64,000 nt of DNA from Ottelia alismoides (GCA_037367405.1 JAZKJV010010617.1:347501-411500), one strand, 5' to 3'; shown: positions 32,461 through 45,651, counted from the first letter of the stretch. Numbers and translations: made by a program. The notes: a model not told the origin generated them from the sequence alone.

Positions 32461-34901
32461 TGAAGGATATTGTGAATCCTTAAGCGCATCACGGAAGCAG
32501 GTCGATCGCATCGTATAAGATCGGGGTGACTAGTCGCTAGATGCGGCAGAAATTAAAATTTTTAAAAACTAAAGATGAAACCGCATGATCATGAGAACAC
32601 TTATCGGATCGTTTCATCAAACCACAAAGTATAAGGAATACCTCTTGGAGCGTGGTTGTGATCTTGAGGTCTCAAATGAGAGATCCTCCTGTCTCAAGTC
32701 CGATCTACGAAGAACGCACTTGCGGGCACGCTGATAAGTCGCGTCCTTCCCGCAATCTTTGATGAAGATCCATGTGTCGGAAGTGAAGGCAAGATGCTCT
32801 CCTTCTCAATATGCAAAGTGGACGGCCACTTGAATATTAAGAGAGAACCTAGTCGAGAATGAGAGAGAGAGAGAGAGTAGTAGGCTTCTACAACTCTTAA
32901 TGATGTACCTTGGAAGGCTAGGCCAACCCTCCTTTTATACTAGTTTGGGATCCAATGGATCTCAATCCATGGGACACATAGATCCAACGACCATGCTTGG
33001 TCTATGTTATAATCAATGGCTATGATTGTTGTTGGTTAAAACCAACAACATTTATTCATAATTAAATTAAATATATGTTGCAACATTATCAACACATTTT
33101 TAATTTAACATAAATAAATTAGTTAAGCAATTAATCATGATAATAAAATAGAGATAATGTTGCCTCCTAAAAAAGGGGCGTCACCCATGACTTTTTCATG
33201 GGTGACGCCACTTCAAAGTTGGTGGCTTTTATCTCCCTTTTATTATATCACATTATCTCTTAATAATTTGTATTATATCAAAAAAAATCCACAAAATTAT
33301 TCCAAATTAATTTGTGAATATTTCAAACATGCCATTGAAAAAATGTGAATCATATTTACAACCCAAACTAATTTGTAAATTACATTTCCAATTAATTAAT
33401 CAATGTGAATCCAATCCACATTATTAATTAACAAATGTTATTTACATAAATTCTCTATCTTTAATATATGTATATTGTAAATCATATTTATAATACACAA
33501 ATATTATGGATAGTATTATCCACATTCTCTAATCCTTGATAATTAAATCCCATTTAATTATCTTGGATAATAATTCTCACAACATGAATCTCATTCATAT
33601 TATGCTTGATAATTAAATATTATTCAATCATCAAGTCTTTCTTGCTTGGATATGAAGTTCATAAAATGAATTATTCTTGAACCCCTTCAAGAATAATGTG
33701 CTTTCTCTGCAGATACTTGGAGATAAGGACAGGGCGATTGTATTGTTCCACATATAGTGACTTGGATGTTGAGATCTTGTCTCAAATCCAGATCGTACGA
33801 ACCATCCACAGATGCTTGATTAAATCAAGACCGCAAATCTAATCTTCTCATTGAATTTGAATCTCATTCAGACCAATGTCCAACACTTGGAATAAGATCA
33901 GATTGCTTCTCTACTGGAAGGAGTCACTAAAATCCATACCTGTTTCATCACTCCCTCGGAATGGAAGCGTCATGGATATACAATCGTTTATAATCACATC
34001 ACCCTCAGGTATTCCCAATACATGTACATCCTGCATATTGGAAGACCCATGGTCAACCTGAAGATCAAGATCAATTTTACACTGTCTTCATCAGGGTTTG
34101 ATCATTAAGTTTTTCAATCTTGGTCATTGGGAATTGGTATCGATCATATGCTTTCCCAAAGCATATATCATACCTTCAAATTCATGTCATGCTTCCAAAG
34201 CACGACGACCATGCATGGAATTTGATTTGTCCCAATACCTCATGAGTGAGCTCATGTCTTCCGGTTCATAAGTGAACCTGTATGATCCCTTTGAGAGATC
34301 GTATTGCTCATATGCCCTTATATGCACTCCAGCTCGACGGTGTATAGACCTTGTTCAGGTCATCAACCTATTGGTCTGCCAAATCTACATACTCAAACAT
34401 ATAGCAATATATCTGTCTCCGGTCAGAGGATGCGTGCCTATGCTGTGACAACATTCAACAAAGGACTTAGGTTATCTTGATCTCGTTAAGTCAGCCCATT
34501 GACCTAACTAATATGACACCTCCGAATCACTATTCCCTTGAAGAGGACCTACATCGAGAGGTCGGTCAGATATAAACCTATGGGAGAAAGGATTGCCATC
34601 TCCTACTAAGGCTGGAGATCTTCTCTTAATAATCATTTGATGTGCTTGATGAGTCCTCTATCTAACTCCTTTGATATTCATCCAAACACCAGCCTCTATG
34701 ATTCATTTAATTAATCAATAACTATATGATTATCAAGATGGCCATGGTACATAACCCTAATTGTATAGAGGGACCTTATAGTGCATTCATTCATATAATT
34801 TCAGAAAGGGAGTGAAACATCAATACCTTTTATTGATAAACATAAATATTACAATAACATTTATTGTAAGAATGCTTCTCCCAGGGCTCACATGTCTAAC
34901 A
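32461..34901 (-). repeat. 5' LTR of copia C
   Basis: 2441 bp, about 92 percent identical to the 3' copy over the first 215 bases compared. A minus-strand TATA box TATAAAA lies at 32933-32939, where GTATAAAAGG is followed by the presumed transcript start. Confidence 0.9.
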
Positions 34902-35670
34902 AATCCAATGGATGAGATTGATTTGTGTTTCTTTCAATCACTATGATTTTGTTGTGAAAACATGACAAGAAGTAATTTAATTTAATATATATTGAATGAT
35001 ATTAATACAAATTACTTTCAAATTAAATCAATTATTATGGAGAAAATTAGGAATGAGGGAGACATCCTCCCATAAGGGGGTGGATGACCACCAACTTCTA
35101 TTAGGAGTTGTGGCCATCCACTCTCCAAATATGGAAGGGTAGACACCTCATATTATAATAGAATCCAATATTCCACGATAATCTCCAAATTTTTGCGACA
35201 ACACTTGGTGCAAATTATTTCACCAAGAAAATCAAATTTATTTTGTGAATATTGCAATAATGCCATTAGAAAAATTGTGAATCACATTCACAACCTAAAA
35301 TAAAATGTAAATTATATTTTCAATTAATTATCCAATGTCATTCCAATTCACATCAATAATTAATCAACAAATATAAATCACAATAAGGTCTCTTTAATAT
35401 ATTATAAATCACATTTATAATATATCTGATTAATATGGACAATGATATCCACATTATTCATATCCATGATAATTAAATCACATTTAGTCACCTTGGATCT
35501 CTATTCTCATATGCTCAAATTATATGAATCACATTTATATTATTCACATCTTTGATAAATAAATCACATTTAATTAACTTATATAACTCTCATTGTAGTA
35601 TGAATCAAACTCATATTATTCATTATAGTTAAATCGCGTTTAATTATCAGTTTTCTTAATGCTCGGATAC
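34902..35670 (-). repeat. LTR D (copia type), middle segment
   Basis: It continues LTR D after the copia C insertion: AATGGATGAGATTGATTTGTG joins 24215 and matches copia A LTR sequence near 14690 inverted. It ends at the GATAC target site of element E (35666-35670). Confidence 0.8.
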
Positions 35671-38600
35671 TGATGACCGGAAAATCACCAAGACTCGGGT
35701 GAAATAAAATGGATCAAGGGTCGTTGCGACTCGGATCTCGGAAATCAATCGGTCGATCAAGAAAATGAATTTCAGACCACCAAAATCAAAGAAAATCAAT
35801 CAAAACACGATAGCGGTCCTGGCTATTGGATTAGCCTGGTATAGCGACCAGGGTCGGACTCAAGGAGCACGTGATGGCCTTGCGGCCTACGAAGTAGTCA
35901 AAAATAAACTAAAATAAAATAAAAGGTATTTTTGGTGGATTTTCTTTATAATTTTTTTATATTTTTATTTAATTGAGAAAACAAGGAAACCAAGGGAACA
36001 AGGCAATTCAACAATTTATTTCATGCGTCAAAAATCAAGCAAAAATTCAAATAAAAATGTTTTTGTGTATTTTATGATTTTTACTGTTTTTTGTGAATTT
36101 TTGGGATTTTTCTGATTTTTATTTTATTTTTTAAAAATCAAAAAATGCGAGAAAATGAAGGTACTGTCCAGTCAAGAGTAAAAGGCCAATTTAAAATGCA
36201 AAATGGCCTATTTAGCTCCTCGAGTCAATTTTCCTATAAACTAGAAAGTTTAAGGAAAATTTGAGCACTGGAATTATTGTTTTTGGATTTTTATAATAGA
36301 TATTAGATTTTTTATAAGTTTTTAGGTGTTTTTATATTTTGATGAGTTTTATATAATGAAAAATGACCAAATTTGGTCAAAAAATCAAGCAAGACAAAAC
36401 ACACAGTAGAGAATTTTTTTTAGAATTTTTAGATGAGTTGTAATATTTTTTGAGATTTTTCAAGTCAGACAGTAAAGAAAATGCGTGTTTTTGAATTTTT
36501 AAAAACAACAAAAAAAAGCAAAAATGTCCACAAAAATTCTAGAAAATTCTACAAAATGGCAGGAGCAATGTGTCCAATTTTCATTGAATTTGGAGTTTAT
36601 TTGATATTTTATTTAAAATTAAAACCTAGGTACAATGCCCATGGACCTGTACGCAATTATCCAAATCTCTGGGGGGTCCGATGCAAAAATCCCACGAAAT
36701 CACGTGCGCAGCGCGTGTCTGGGGTACTCAGGGACCTAAATGCAAACAAAACAAAGTTTGGGAACTATTTGGTAACAGGTACCAAAAGTTCGAGGACTTG
36801 TTTGTAAATTACCCACAAATAAGCGCACATGCACAAATAAATCACGCACAGGGGTATAAATGCAATGTCTTAAAAGTATTCATTCATTTCCTAACAATCC
36901 AGAACCACAGGGCTAACTATGCAAATATCCCAAAAGGGCACGTGTCGATGCACATGCTACACTACGCACATGGGTATATATGCAATAAGCAAACAAGACA
37001 GGGTCCAACATGCAAATGTACCAACATAAATAAAGCTAACTAAAGTATTTACAGGACTAAACACAAATAAAATAAACAGAGGGGCCTAAGGGGTAAATTA
37101 CCTTTTTATTAATGAGGCCGTTGGATGGGTGCCACGTGTGCGGATGAACGGCTGGGACTGGGTGGCACCCAACGAAGGACGCCTTCGTCTGATCGAGCGG
37201 CTGGGGTGTCTCCACGTGGAGGATCGGTCGGCTGGGAAGCGACGTAGGACGACCTTGCTGATCGGACGGTCTCGATCAACCCTCCAAGGATCGACGATGA
37301 TGGCTGCTCCTCGAACGGACGGTGGAGATCAAATCTGGAGCTGGGGGTGCATCGAACGGCTCTGAAGGGTGGAGGACGAACTGGGTACCGGCAAACTTCG
37401 CCGGGGCTGTGTGTGCTCGGTCGTCCTCCTCGCGGCCTGCTGAAGATCGGAGAAGAAAGCTGCGGGCCTTCCGCGTCGCATACTGGCCTCCGATGACCCA
37501 ACGGAGCCCTGGGGAGCTCCGGCGAGGTCGGCGGAAGTCAAGCGCCTGCTCCTGAATGGTCGGACCCTCAGATGGGCTTGACGGTACCTGTAAAGCACAG
37601 CAACACGCTCGCGGGTCGAGGGAAAAATGCCTCGACCCTGTGAGAGGGGGTGAAGGTGACTGGTGAGGCGGAGCGGTCGAGCTCCGGCTTGGGGTGGACG
37701 AAGGAGCTCGAAACCCCTGCTCCTGTGAGAGCTGGTTTGAATGAGAGGGCATAGAACGTACACGGGAGAGAGGCGAAAGCGATGATGAGATCCAATAATC
37801 GAACGGAAGGGGGAGATGGCCGGAATCGAAGATGGTCGGCGACGGCGAGATTTGGGGGAAATCAAAAATTAAAGCACTAGGGAAAGAATCTAAGCTACCT
37901 GGGTGGAGGGATCGATTGGGGACGAGCAACTGGTGCTCTGGGTCCTTGCCTCAAGGACCGTCATCATCCGAGGCTCTAGCTCCTGCTCTGGGCGGAGCAC
38001 GACGGAGCAAACTCGCCAGATTAGTGGTTCAGACGTTTCCTCCTCGTTGCGACAATGCCCGGAGCGAGCTGTCACTCTCACTAAGGCACTGGAGGTCACT
38101 GGGTGGTCGGCGAATGATCCAAAGATGAGGAATGAAGTGGCGGAGCTCAACTTATGTATGGTGGAAGGTCCGGCTAGAAGTGATCGGGTAGGGCAATGTG
38201 GAGCGCGGACCCCGAGGCGGGTGTGCCGGCGAGGGTCTCGGATGTTGCAGGAATGAATCGGACCCAGGGTTTAGGCGAGAAGGGATCGGGTTTAGGTGCA
38301 CAAATTAAGAGAAATCGGGTCGGACACCTAATACCAGTGGGAAGTGGTCCACAGGGGGAGTTGACCGGGCGGTCAACATCCCCCGTGGACCAATGAGAAC
38401 AAGCCACGTGGAAAACATTTAGAAATTAAATTAAAAATAGCAAATGGTCGAATTATTAAAAAGTCAAAACATGAAATATTTTTGTTTTATATTTTTATTG
38501 TTTTTGGTGATTTTTAATTAATTTTCAAAATAAAAATAGGGTATTTACATAGTAGGGCTATATATAGATATATATACAATATATGGATTTTTCTTTTTGA

Positions 38601-39355
38601 TTTTTAATTTGTTATTTTTATGCACTTTTATTCCCATTTGATATTATATTTATTTATATCATAAAATAAGGAATAAAAAGATATTCTTATTTATTTTTAT
38701 TATTTATATATAATAATGAAATAAATACATATGTACATGTATATACATGGTATATTTACAATGTAGTTTTGGTTTTTAATCTTGTTCTTTTTATTTTGTT
38801 TTTATTTTTGTAATTTTTATTTTATTTATTTACAACATAAAAGATGGAATATTTACAAAATTTTTGGAAATTAATTTTATGTATTTATAGGGTAAAAATA
38901 AATATAGGAGTGGCTATGTACATGATGAATATGCACAAGGTGAAGGTTTTTGTTTTCTTTTTAGTTTTCTATTTTTATTTTGATTTTTATATTTATAAAT
39001 ATATACAAGTATTCACAAGCCCATTTTATTCTATTTTTGGAGGAAAATATATTTATTATATTTTCAGGTATAGTTACACACATGAGTCCCTATCTCCCTC
39101 TACTTTGGCTTTTATGCGGTCAGGCCCATGCTGAGACCTCCCTTGGGATTAGGTTGCTCAATATTTATTCTAAATATTTCCCTCTTTTTCTTTTTACTCT
39201 TTATTCTTTTATTTTTGCACAAAGACATGCTAATTATGAAACTTTATACAATGCATGCTTTTGATAATTATTTGTATTTACATGAATATACATGTATTTG
39301 CAAAGGTTTTGTAGCTAAAATATAAGAATAAAGAGGGATGAATGGGTATTCATCA
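35671..39355 (-). repeat. 3' LTR of element E
   Basis: 3685 bp, TGATGACCGG ... TATTCATCA, unusually long. AT-rich outer parts flank a GC-rich island at about 37110-38400, which is conserved in the other LTR. Open frames in that island (for example 37276-37929 minus) are not equally preserved in the second LTR and are not credible genes. Confidence 0.88.
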
Positions 39356-39376
39356 CCCCCCTATACTTAACTTTTG
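39356..39376 (-). other. Polypurine tract of element E
   Basis: The minus strand reads AGTTAAGTATAGGGGGG directly before the 3' LTR. The same core, TAAGTATAGGGG, recurs upstream at 40946-40960, 41093-41104, 41176-41192 and 41265-41280. Confidence 0.75.
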
Positions 39377-41523
39377 CTAGTCCCTTTGCAAACACTTATT
39401 TGAAAAAGAAGTGAAAAATAAAGAAAGAAAGAAAAAGAAAAAGAGAGGAATATACATGGATTAAGGCTGATTATTAAACTTGCCTTCATTAAATTGAAAT
39501 ATGGAGCTCGATAAGATCTTTGGATTATTAATGTGTTGGAACCTTATTTAGACTTAAGCTTAAAACTCAACAGCCTCTAAGTTCCACCAATCTATGGACA
39601 AGACTCCTCAATAAACCAGATCAGAACAAGTCTACATACACAAACTCTAATGACTATGAATCTATCCATGCAATGTAAGTGATATGTAGCTCCCCACCTC
39701 AAAAGTAACAAAGAAACAACCTCCCCCAACCTGGTAACTCTAATGCCTCGGTCTAGCAACTCTTTCCTCAAGAAGCGGGGCATTCCCTTCTAAGTTCAAG
39801 TGCAACTGGCTTAAGAAAAGGGGGAATAAGAGGTATAGACTTTTGGGAGCTCAACCAGTGTAGCTAAGTCTCCCGCTGCAAGCTTCATGAGATGTAACAT
39901 GGATACCATAAGCTTTTGCTTTACTTGACTATATACACTCCGGTGGGGTTATTAAATTTTCAATCTGACCCACCACTTTTTTGGAGTTCTTTTTGCATTT
40001 TTTTTCACGTGCATCTGTACAACATATCTACATGGTGCAACATATATACAAGAAATTTTCCTCTTGAGCCAGTAGACTATCCCTCTTTTGAAGCTTTATT
40101 GCAACCCACGGCTTCTGTCTTTAGCCTTCATCACCACTAGACCAAGTTGAGGCGCACTTCCTTCACTAGAAGAAGAAGAGAGGTTCCGCCTAGAAGTACT
40201 ACCCTCATATGCTACCCCAAGCCAAAGGAAACTGCCTCCTCACCACCTCATCTGTGGAGAGCTATGTGTAAGGTGCTGGTGCAAGTCAAGCCATTGTCTC
40301 TAAGAGTCATGCGTGTGTTGTTATGTGCTCTACTTAGGCTCATCAATATGACATGTGCTCATAGCCTAGTGGACTCAAAGAATTAAGTCCTTATGGTCCT
40401 GAAAAGCCTTAACCCTTAGCCTTATAAGGTTCCTCTTGGAATTAGGTGGATTAAGATCTTAATCAAGCTCCATTTCTCAATTTAACTCCAGGCTAGTTTA
40501 AATGTCAACTATCATCCAGAAAAAAACTATATACATATATACACAGATGCTATTTACAAATATTTACAATCGTGCAAAATTTTTGAAAAATGTTTTGAAA
40601 TCATGAATGGATGAATGCATGAAATGCAAGATTTTAAAAGTATTTACACACATTTACACAAGATTTTGCAAACTTTTGCTTTTCAAATCATTTTGGAAAA
40701 ATTTTGTACTATATACATAATTTTGATAAGAAAATATTTACACAAACTTTACACAAAAGATTTTTGAAAACATTTTTACAAAAATAATTTTGTACACTAG
40801 CTATGTATGTGCAAATAAAAGAATGATTAGTTACAGGAAAAATTTTTGATTTTTGTGATTTTTAGGGTTTTTTAGCCATTTTATTTATTAACACACTCAC
40901 ACAAAGTACGAGTTATTGCTAAAGTATATATGAAATATATACACACCCCCCTATACTTAGCTGGAACGATGTCCTCAGAGTGATCAAGAGCGATGAAGAA
41001 GACATAACTCGTGCTTAGTAAAAGGGAAGTGAAAAGGAATGGCTGGATATAGAGATGAATGAATGAATAGAATGAGGCGAACTCGGTGGTTTCCCCCTAT
41101 ACTTAGGATCAAATAATCCTAAGTCTAGCAAGCTGTACATGAAGGGAAATCCGAGTGAAGAATGTACAGAGTCTGCCCCCCCTATACTTAGGGTAAAATA
41201 TCCCTAAGTATAGGCAGCAAAACAGGGGTAGAAAGAATGAAAAGAATACCCGCAGGTCCTACATCCCCCCTATACTTAGGGTAAAGTACACCCTAAGTAT
41301 AGCATAATCATAAAATGAGAAAAGGGATGTGGGACTAAAGAATAGAGTGATATGGACAACTGGATCTATACAGGTCGGAAGAACAGTGATAATCAGGCGT
41401 GAGATGCAATAGATGTGAGTCAAGAAACCACATCTCACGCAAAGTGAATAGGGGCAACATCAACGACCCGCGGCTCATGATCTAGAAATGGCTTGAGCCG
41501 CTGGCCGTTCACTCGAAAGGTAC
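39377..41523 (-). other. Non-coding tract between pol and 3' LTR of element E
   Basis: About 2.1 kb where Athila elements may carry an env-like gene. No envelope-like frame is visible. It holds several polypurine-like motifs, each next to a short hairpin. A stretch around 40880-40990 is strongly similar to 63755-63850 in element F. Confidence 0.7.
41102..41302 (-). other. Three hairpins beside polypurine-like motifs
   Basis: Hairpin 1: CTTAGGAT/ATCCTAAG with a 6-base loop (41102-41123). Hairpin 2: CTATACTTAGGG/CCCTAAGTATAG with loop TAAAATAT (41182-41213). Hairpin 3: the same 12-base stem with a 9-base loop (41270-41302). Each is flanked by CCCCC(C), giving GGGGG on the transcribed strand. 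Counterparts lie at 63511-63541 and 63615-63636 in element F. Confidence 0.75.
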
Positions 41524-42549
41524 TCATAGAAGATAACTCGGATATATCAATGCTACCATTGTCGTGACCTTTCTCACAAGATAAGGTCCCTTCCATTTGC
41601 TCTGTAGCTTCCCTGGAAATAGACGAAGCCTAGCATCAAACAACCGTACTCCCTGTCCAGGCTCAAAATGCTTGTGGCTGATATGAGAATCATGCCACAC
41701 TTTCACTCTCTCCTTATACTGTAGGCTGTTTGAGAAGGTTGTATCTCTAAGCTCCTCCAAGGCTGCTAACTCTGCCCTTCTCTGGTCTCCTACACTATCT
41801 GGATCTAAAAGAATATCCGTGACTGCCCAAAGTGACTTGTGCCTCAACTCAACAGGTAAATGGCACGGCTTGCCATAAACTAGGCAAAAGGGAGATGTGC
41901 CCAATGGTGTCTTGAAAGACATCCTATATGCCCACAAGACCGAGTCCAAAAGCTGTGACCAATCCTTTCGGTCAGGGCGGACGACTTTCTGCAAAATAGT
42001 CTTGATCTCCCTGTTCGAGACCACGTCTAGACCATTCGTCTTTGGATGGTATGGAGTGGCAACTCGATGGTCTATGCCGAACTCACTAGCAAGTGCCTTC
42101 ACCTGGTCGTTGATGAAATGAGACCCCCCATCTGAAATCAATACTCGAGGTACCCCGAACCGCATGATGATGTGCTTCCTCAAAAATCTACAAATTGTCC
42201 TGGCATCAGCGGCTCGGGCGGGGATAGCCTCAACCCAACGACTAACATAGTCAACGGCCAACAGAATGTTCTCAAATCCCTGACTCTTAGGGAATGGACC
42301 CATGAAATCGATGCCTCGTACGTCAAAAACCTCAAAGAAGTGAATGGGCTGCATCGGCATCATATCACGCTGTCCACAAGTGCCCATCCCCTGACAGTCA
42401 GTACACCTCTTCATGAACTCATCAGAGTCCTTGAAGAGAGTAGGCCACCACAAGTCGGATTGGAGCACTTTCTGTGCCGTTCTCCTCCCAGAGCGATGTC
42501 CTCCTGCCTCAAGCTTGTGGCAGTAACTGAGGACGCTATGGTGCTCATC
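41524..42549 (-). CDS. Element E integrase, open block, catalytic Glu lost
   Basis: The HHCC zinc region lies just after an in-frame TAG at about 42550 (EHHSVLSYCHKLEAGGH ... CTDCQGMG). The core has VRGIDFMGPFPKS (first Asp) and LISDGGSHFINDQV (second Asp). The third catalytic position, normally Glu in GQAEVSNREIK-type sequence, reads GLDVVSNREIK, so Glu is Val. CHLPVELRHKSLWAV is an Athila signature. The C-terminal tail after KWKGPYLVRKV is frameshifted. Without the DDE glutamate, strand transfer should fail. Confidence 0.85.
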   Translation of the reverse strand, partial: DEHHSVLSYCHKLEAGGHRSGRRTAQKVLQSDLWWPTLFKDSDEFMKRCTDCQGMGTCGQRDMMPMQPIHFFEVFDVRGIDFMGPFPKSQGFENILLAVDYVSRWVEAIPARAADARTICRFLRKHIIMRFGVPRVLISDGGSHFINDQVKALASEFGIDHRVATPYHPKTNGLDVVSNREIKTILQKVVRPDRKDWSQLLDSVLWAYRMSFKTPLGTSPFCLVYGKPCHLPVELRHKSLWAVTDILLDPDSVGDQRRAELAALEELRDTTFSNSLQYKERVKVWHDSHISHKHFEPGQGVRLFDARLRLFPGKLQSKWKGPYLVRKVTTMVALIYPSYLL

Positions 42550-44213
42550 CTAAGGAATGCACCTACGCCAGACGCTATCCCCTCCTTCGTGGTAAAGGAT
42601 GGGATCCTCCCAGTGGTAGGACTTGACCTTCGCGAGGAAGGTCTCAAGCCTCTGTCTGGGCCAACCTTGTGGGACTTTCTTAGCAACAAGAAAGTTCACA
42701 ATATCGACATACCACGGGAGTGAGGCGATAGCAAGGATCGCCTCATCTGGGAAGGTCTCACAAATGGGATTAATCTGCTCAGACTCCTCAGGCTGCTCTA
42801 AACGGGAGAGATGATCTGCCACCACATTCTTGACTCCAGGATTATCCTTGATCTCAATGTCGAACTCCTGGAGTAGAAGGATCCATGTAGTCAGTCTGGC
42901 CTTGGCATCCGTCTTTGCCATGAGGTATCGGATGGCGGTATGATCTGTATACAAAGTCACTCTAGATCCAATGATATAAGATCTGAACTTATCTAGGGCA
43001 AACACTACTGCTAGCATCTCCTTCTCTGTGACTGTATAATTCCGCTGGGCGGAAACCAAGGTGCAGCTAGCATAATGGATAGCAAATGGAACTCCATCCC
43101 TCCTCTGTCCCAGCACGGCCCCCACGGCAAAATCAGAGGCGTCCGTCATGATCTCGAATGGGAGAGACCAATCTGGTGGCTGGAGGATAGGAGCCTCAAC
43201 AATACAATGCTTGAGAGTCTCAAACGACGAAAGGCACTTGTCATCGACAAGGAACTCGGTGTCTTTCGTCAGCAAGTCAGTCAACGGCCGGGCAACCCTA
43301 CTGAAATCACGAATTAACCGCCGATAGAAATCGACGTGCCCCAGGAAAGACCGTAACTGCTGCAAGTTGGACGGTGGTGTGAGTTTTCTAATGACATCAA
43401 CCTTGGTCGGATCAACCTCCATGCCCCTGTTGGAGATGATGTGGCCAAGCACCGTCCCTTGAGTCACCATAAAGTGACTCTTCTCCCAAGAAAGAACCAA
43501 GCGGACCTCAATACATCGCTGAAGTACTTGGTCTAGGCAGTCAAGACAGGAGTCAAATCCTTCACCGTTAACCGAGAAATCATCCATGAAGACCTCTAAG
43601 CACTCCCCTACCATGTCCGAAAAGATCAACAGCATGCATCTCTGAAAAGTCGCAGGGGCATTGCATAGCCCAAATGGCATGCGTCGGAAGGCGTATGTGC
43701 CGAAGGGACAGGTAAAGGTGGTCTTCTCCTGATCCTAAGGAGCGATGGCCACCTGGTTATAGCCCAAGTACCTATCCAAAAAACAATAATGGCTCTTCCC
43801 TGCCAGTCTCTCAATAATCTGATCAATAAAGGGAAAGGGAAATGATCCTTCTTGGTGGCCTGGTTGAGTCTCCTGTAGTCAACACAAACCCGTCAAGAAG
43901 TGGGTACTCGTGTAGCAATCTCCTCTCCAGACTCGCTAATCACTGTAGTGATGCCCCTCTTCTTGGGAACCACATGCAAAGGGATGACCCACTTGGAGTC
44001 GGAGATGGGATAGAAAAAATCGGCGCTCCACCATTTCGAAATTTCCTTCATGACAACCTCTCTCAGATTTGGGTTTAACCGCTGCTGGAACTCACGCGAC
44101 GGCTTCGCCTCATCCTCGAGATAGATATGGTGGGAGCACAGAGACGGACTGATCCCTTGGAGATCTGCTATGATCCATCCTATTGCCTTGTGGTTCTTTT
44201 CAAGAACCCCCAT
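42550..44213 (-). pseudogene. Element E reverse transcriptase and RNase H
   Basis: The RT N-terminal block 44213-43893 reads KAIGWIIADLQGISPS, RLNPNLREVV and YPISDSKWVIPLHVVPKK, then a TGA and a frameshift near 43840 interrupt the fingers/palm. From 43680 an open block continues: [24 protein letters not shown] (catalytic FMDD), [44 protein letters not shown], then RNase H with [45 protein letters not shown] and [10 protein letters not shown]. Motifs are intact, but the gene cannot be read through without suppression and frameshifting. Confidence 0.85.
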
Positions 44214-44363
44214 CAGACGAGATTCCTACTCTCCAGTCAAATCGGCTGAGATAATGACTGGGTACATCTCTTGCTCACCCGCAAGGAATCTATACTTCAA
44301 CGATGAAGGAAGTGGCTTCAGCTCTAGACAGCTGGGTGCTGACAAATCGGGCTTCGAAAGAAG

Positions 44364-44768
44364 TCACGTGTATGCTGCCAAATCTGTCCGGGAGACTGAG
44401 AGCGTACTCTCGCAAACTGGATCTGGAAAAGGCTTTTCAACTGAACTGTCTCTGATCTGCTCGGCATCTACCTCCTCCTTAGCTGTAGGCTCAGTGGAAA
44501 TCAGGTCTGGCATATAATCATCACAATCTGCCCACTCAGACTCTGACTCCGAGGGATCTGTATCACACAAGGTGGCATCAGTACCACCATCGTCACAAAA
44601 ATCTGTGTCGCGGTCGAGAACCTGCCCTGCTGCCTCTAAAGTGTCCTGAACCAAGAATGTGCTCTCCAAGCTCTCCTCTGCTATCATCTCTGCATCAGCG
44701 GTGTCTGAAAATGAGAGGATGGCCTGTGCTGCTGGGTCTGCCCATACTGCCTCGTCGTCTGTGATCAC
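44364..44768 (-). pseudogene. Element E acidic linker between PR and RT
   Basis: A 134-codon open frame rich in Asp, Glu, Ser and Thr (for example DPSESESEWADCDDYMPD), with no recognised fold. It sits between protease and RT, so it is probably a polyprotein spacer. Its function is unknown. Confidence 0.5.
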
Positions 44769-44875
44769 AAAGTCACAATACTGGTGGATGTCTAGCCCTG
44801 CATCTGTCAGCTGCTCTATATCTGAAGTGGTCTTTGAGCATAATCTCTCTCTGGCTCTGCTGTCCTCGACCGTCT

Positions 44876-45651
44876 CTATTTGTACACTTTCGCCCTCAAC
44901 GCGAAAGTATACTTCCCGCTATCATGATCAGTCACCGCCTTGGCTGTGGCCAAGAACAGACGACCTAGAATGATGGGGGTATCGGTCACTGAATCAGGGA
45001 TCTCCATGTCCAACACTACGAAGTCCACGTAGAATTGCAGACCTTGAATAGTGACGACAACATCTCGCAATAACCCCTTCGCCCTCTTGATAGATCTATC
45101 AGCAAACTGAAGGACTGTCCTGCCCTTCTAAGAGTGCCTAACTCGAAGCGGTCGAGAAGGGCTGCCGGAAGGAGGTTGATAGACGATCCGCTATCCAATA
45201 GAGTACGGTCGAACCTCTGCTCACTGATATGGCATATGACATAAGGGGCTCCTGAATCTGGCCTCTTAGCCGGCAGACGGTTCTGGATCGCGAAACACGT
45301 GGCTTTCGCCAGCACATGGATCTCAGAGTGGTGGTTCCTCCTCTTCCTCCTGACTGTGGTCCTGTCTCTCAACGAATGCTGAAGAAGGGGAATGTGCTGC
45401 AAAGCCTCCTGAAGAGTCAGCTGTATGTGAAAACGATCTATCGTCTGTTGGTTGAACTCTTCCTGGTCTCTCTTTTTTGGATTTTCTGTTTTCTTCCCCT
45501 TCCCCATCTGAAGGGCTCTAGGGAAGGGAATCACTGGGTACTTCTCAGATGAAGGACTAGAAAAGGGTCTAGGCGGTTCGACGACCGGATCCACACATAC
45601 ACCATGCACCACAGTGGGACCAGAAGAAAATAAACCCTTTCCTTTATTCAC
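44876..45651 (-). pseudogene. Element E protease region, frameshifted
   Basis: It begins with a linker (TLQEALQHIPLLQHSLRD ... RRKRRNHHSEIHVLA), then APYVICHISEQRF and the active-site-like LLDSGSSINLLPAALLDRF. A frameshift near 45120 moves the rest to another frame: GLQFYVDFVVLDMEIPD, then TPIILGRLFLATAKAV. This matches the aspartic protease of Athila elements (DSG in place of the often seen DLG). Confidence 0.8.

Larger units (their letters stand above)
24216..34901 (-). mobile_element. Ty1/copia retrotransposon C, complete outline
   Basis: 10.7 kb on the minus strand. LTRs are 24216-26651 and 32461-34901, and the exact 5-bp target duplication AATCC lies at 24211-24215 and 34902-34906. Primer site and polypurine tract adjoin the LTRs. 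The coding order gag-PR-IN-RT-RNH and long LTRs fit the Tork/Angela group. About 18 differences in the first 215 LTR bases imply moderate age. It is nested in LTR D. Single stops separate long open blocks, so it decayed less than A but is not functional. Confidence 0.9.

Noticed and set aside
37276..37929. 217-codon minus-strand open frame and an overlapping 178-codon frame in the E LTR
   Set aside because: They lie in the GC-rich LTR island. The matching frame in the other LTR is shorter and broken, and there is no recognisable domain.
39377..41523. Envelope-like gene expected in some Athila elements
   Set aside because: No long frame or membrane-type protein is visible in this tract on the minus strand.
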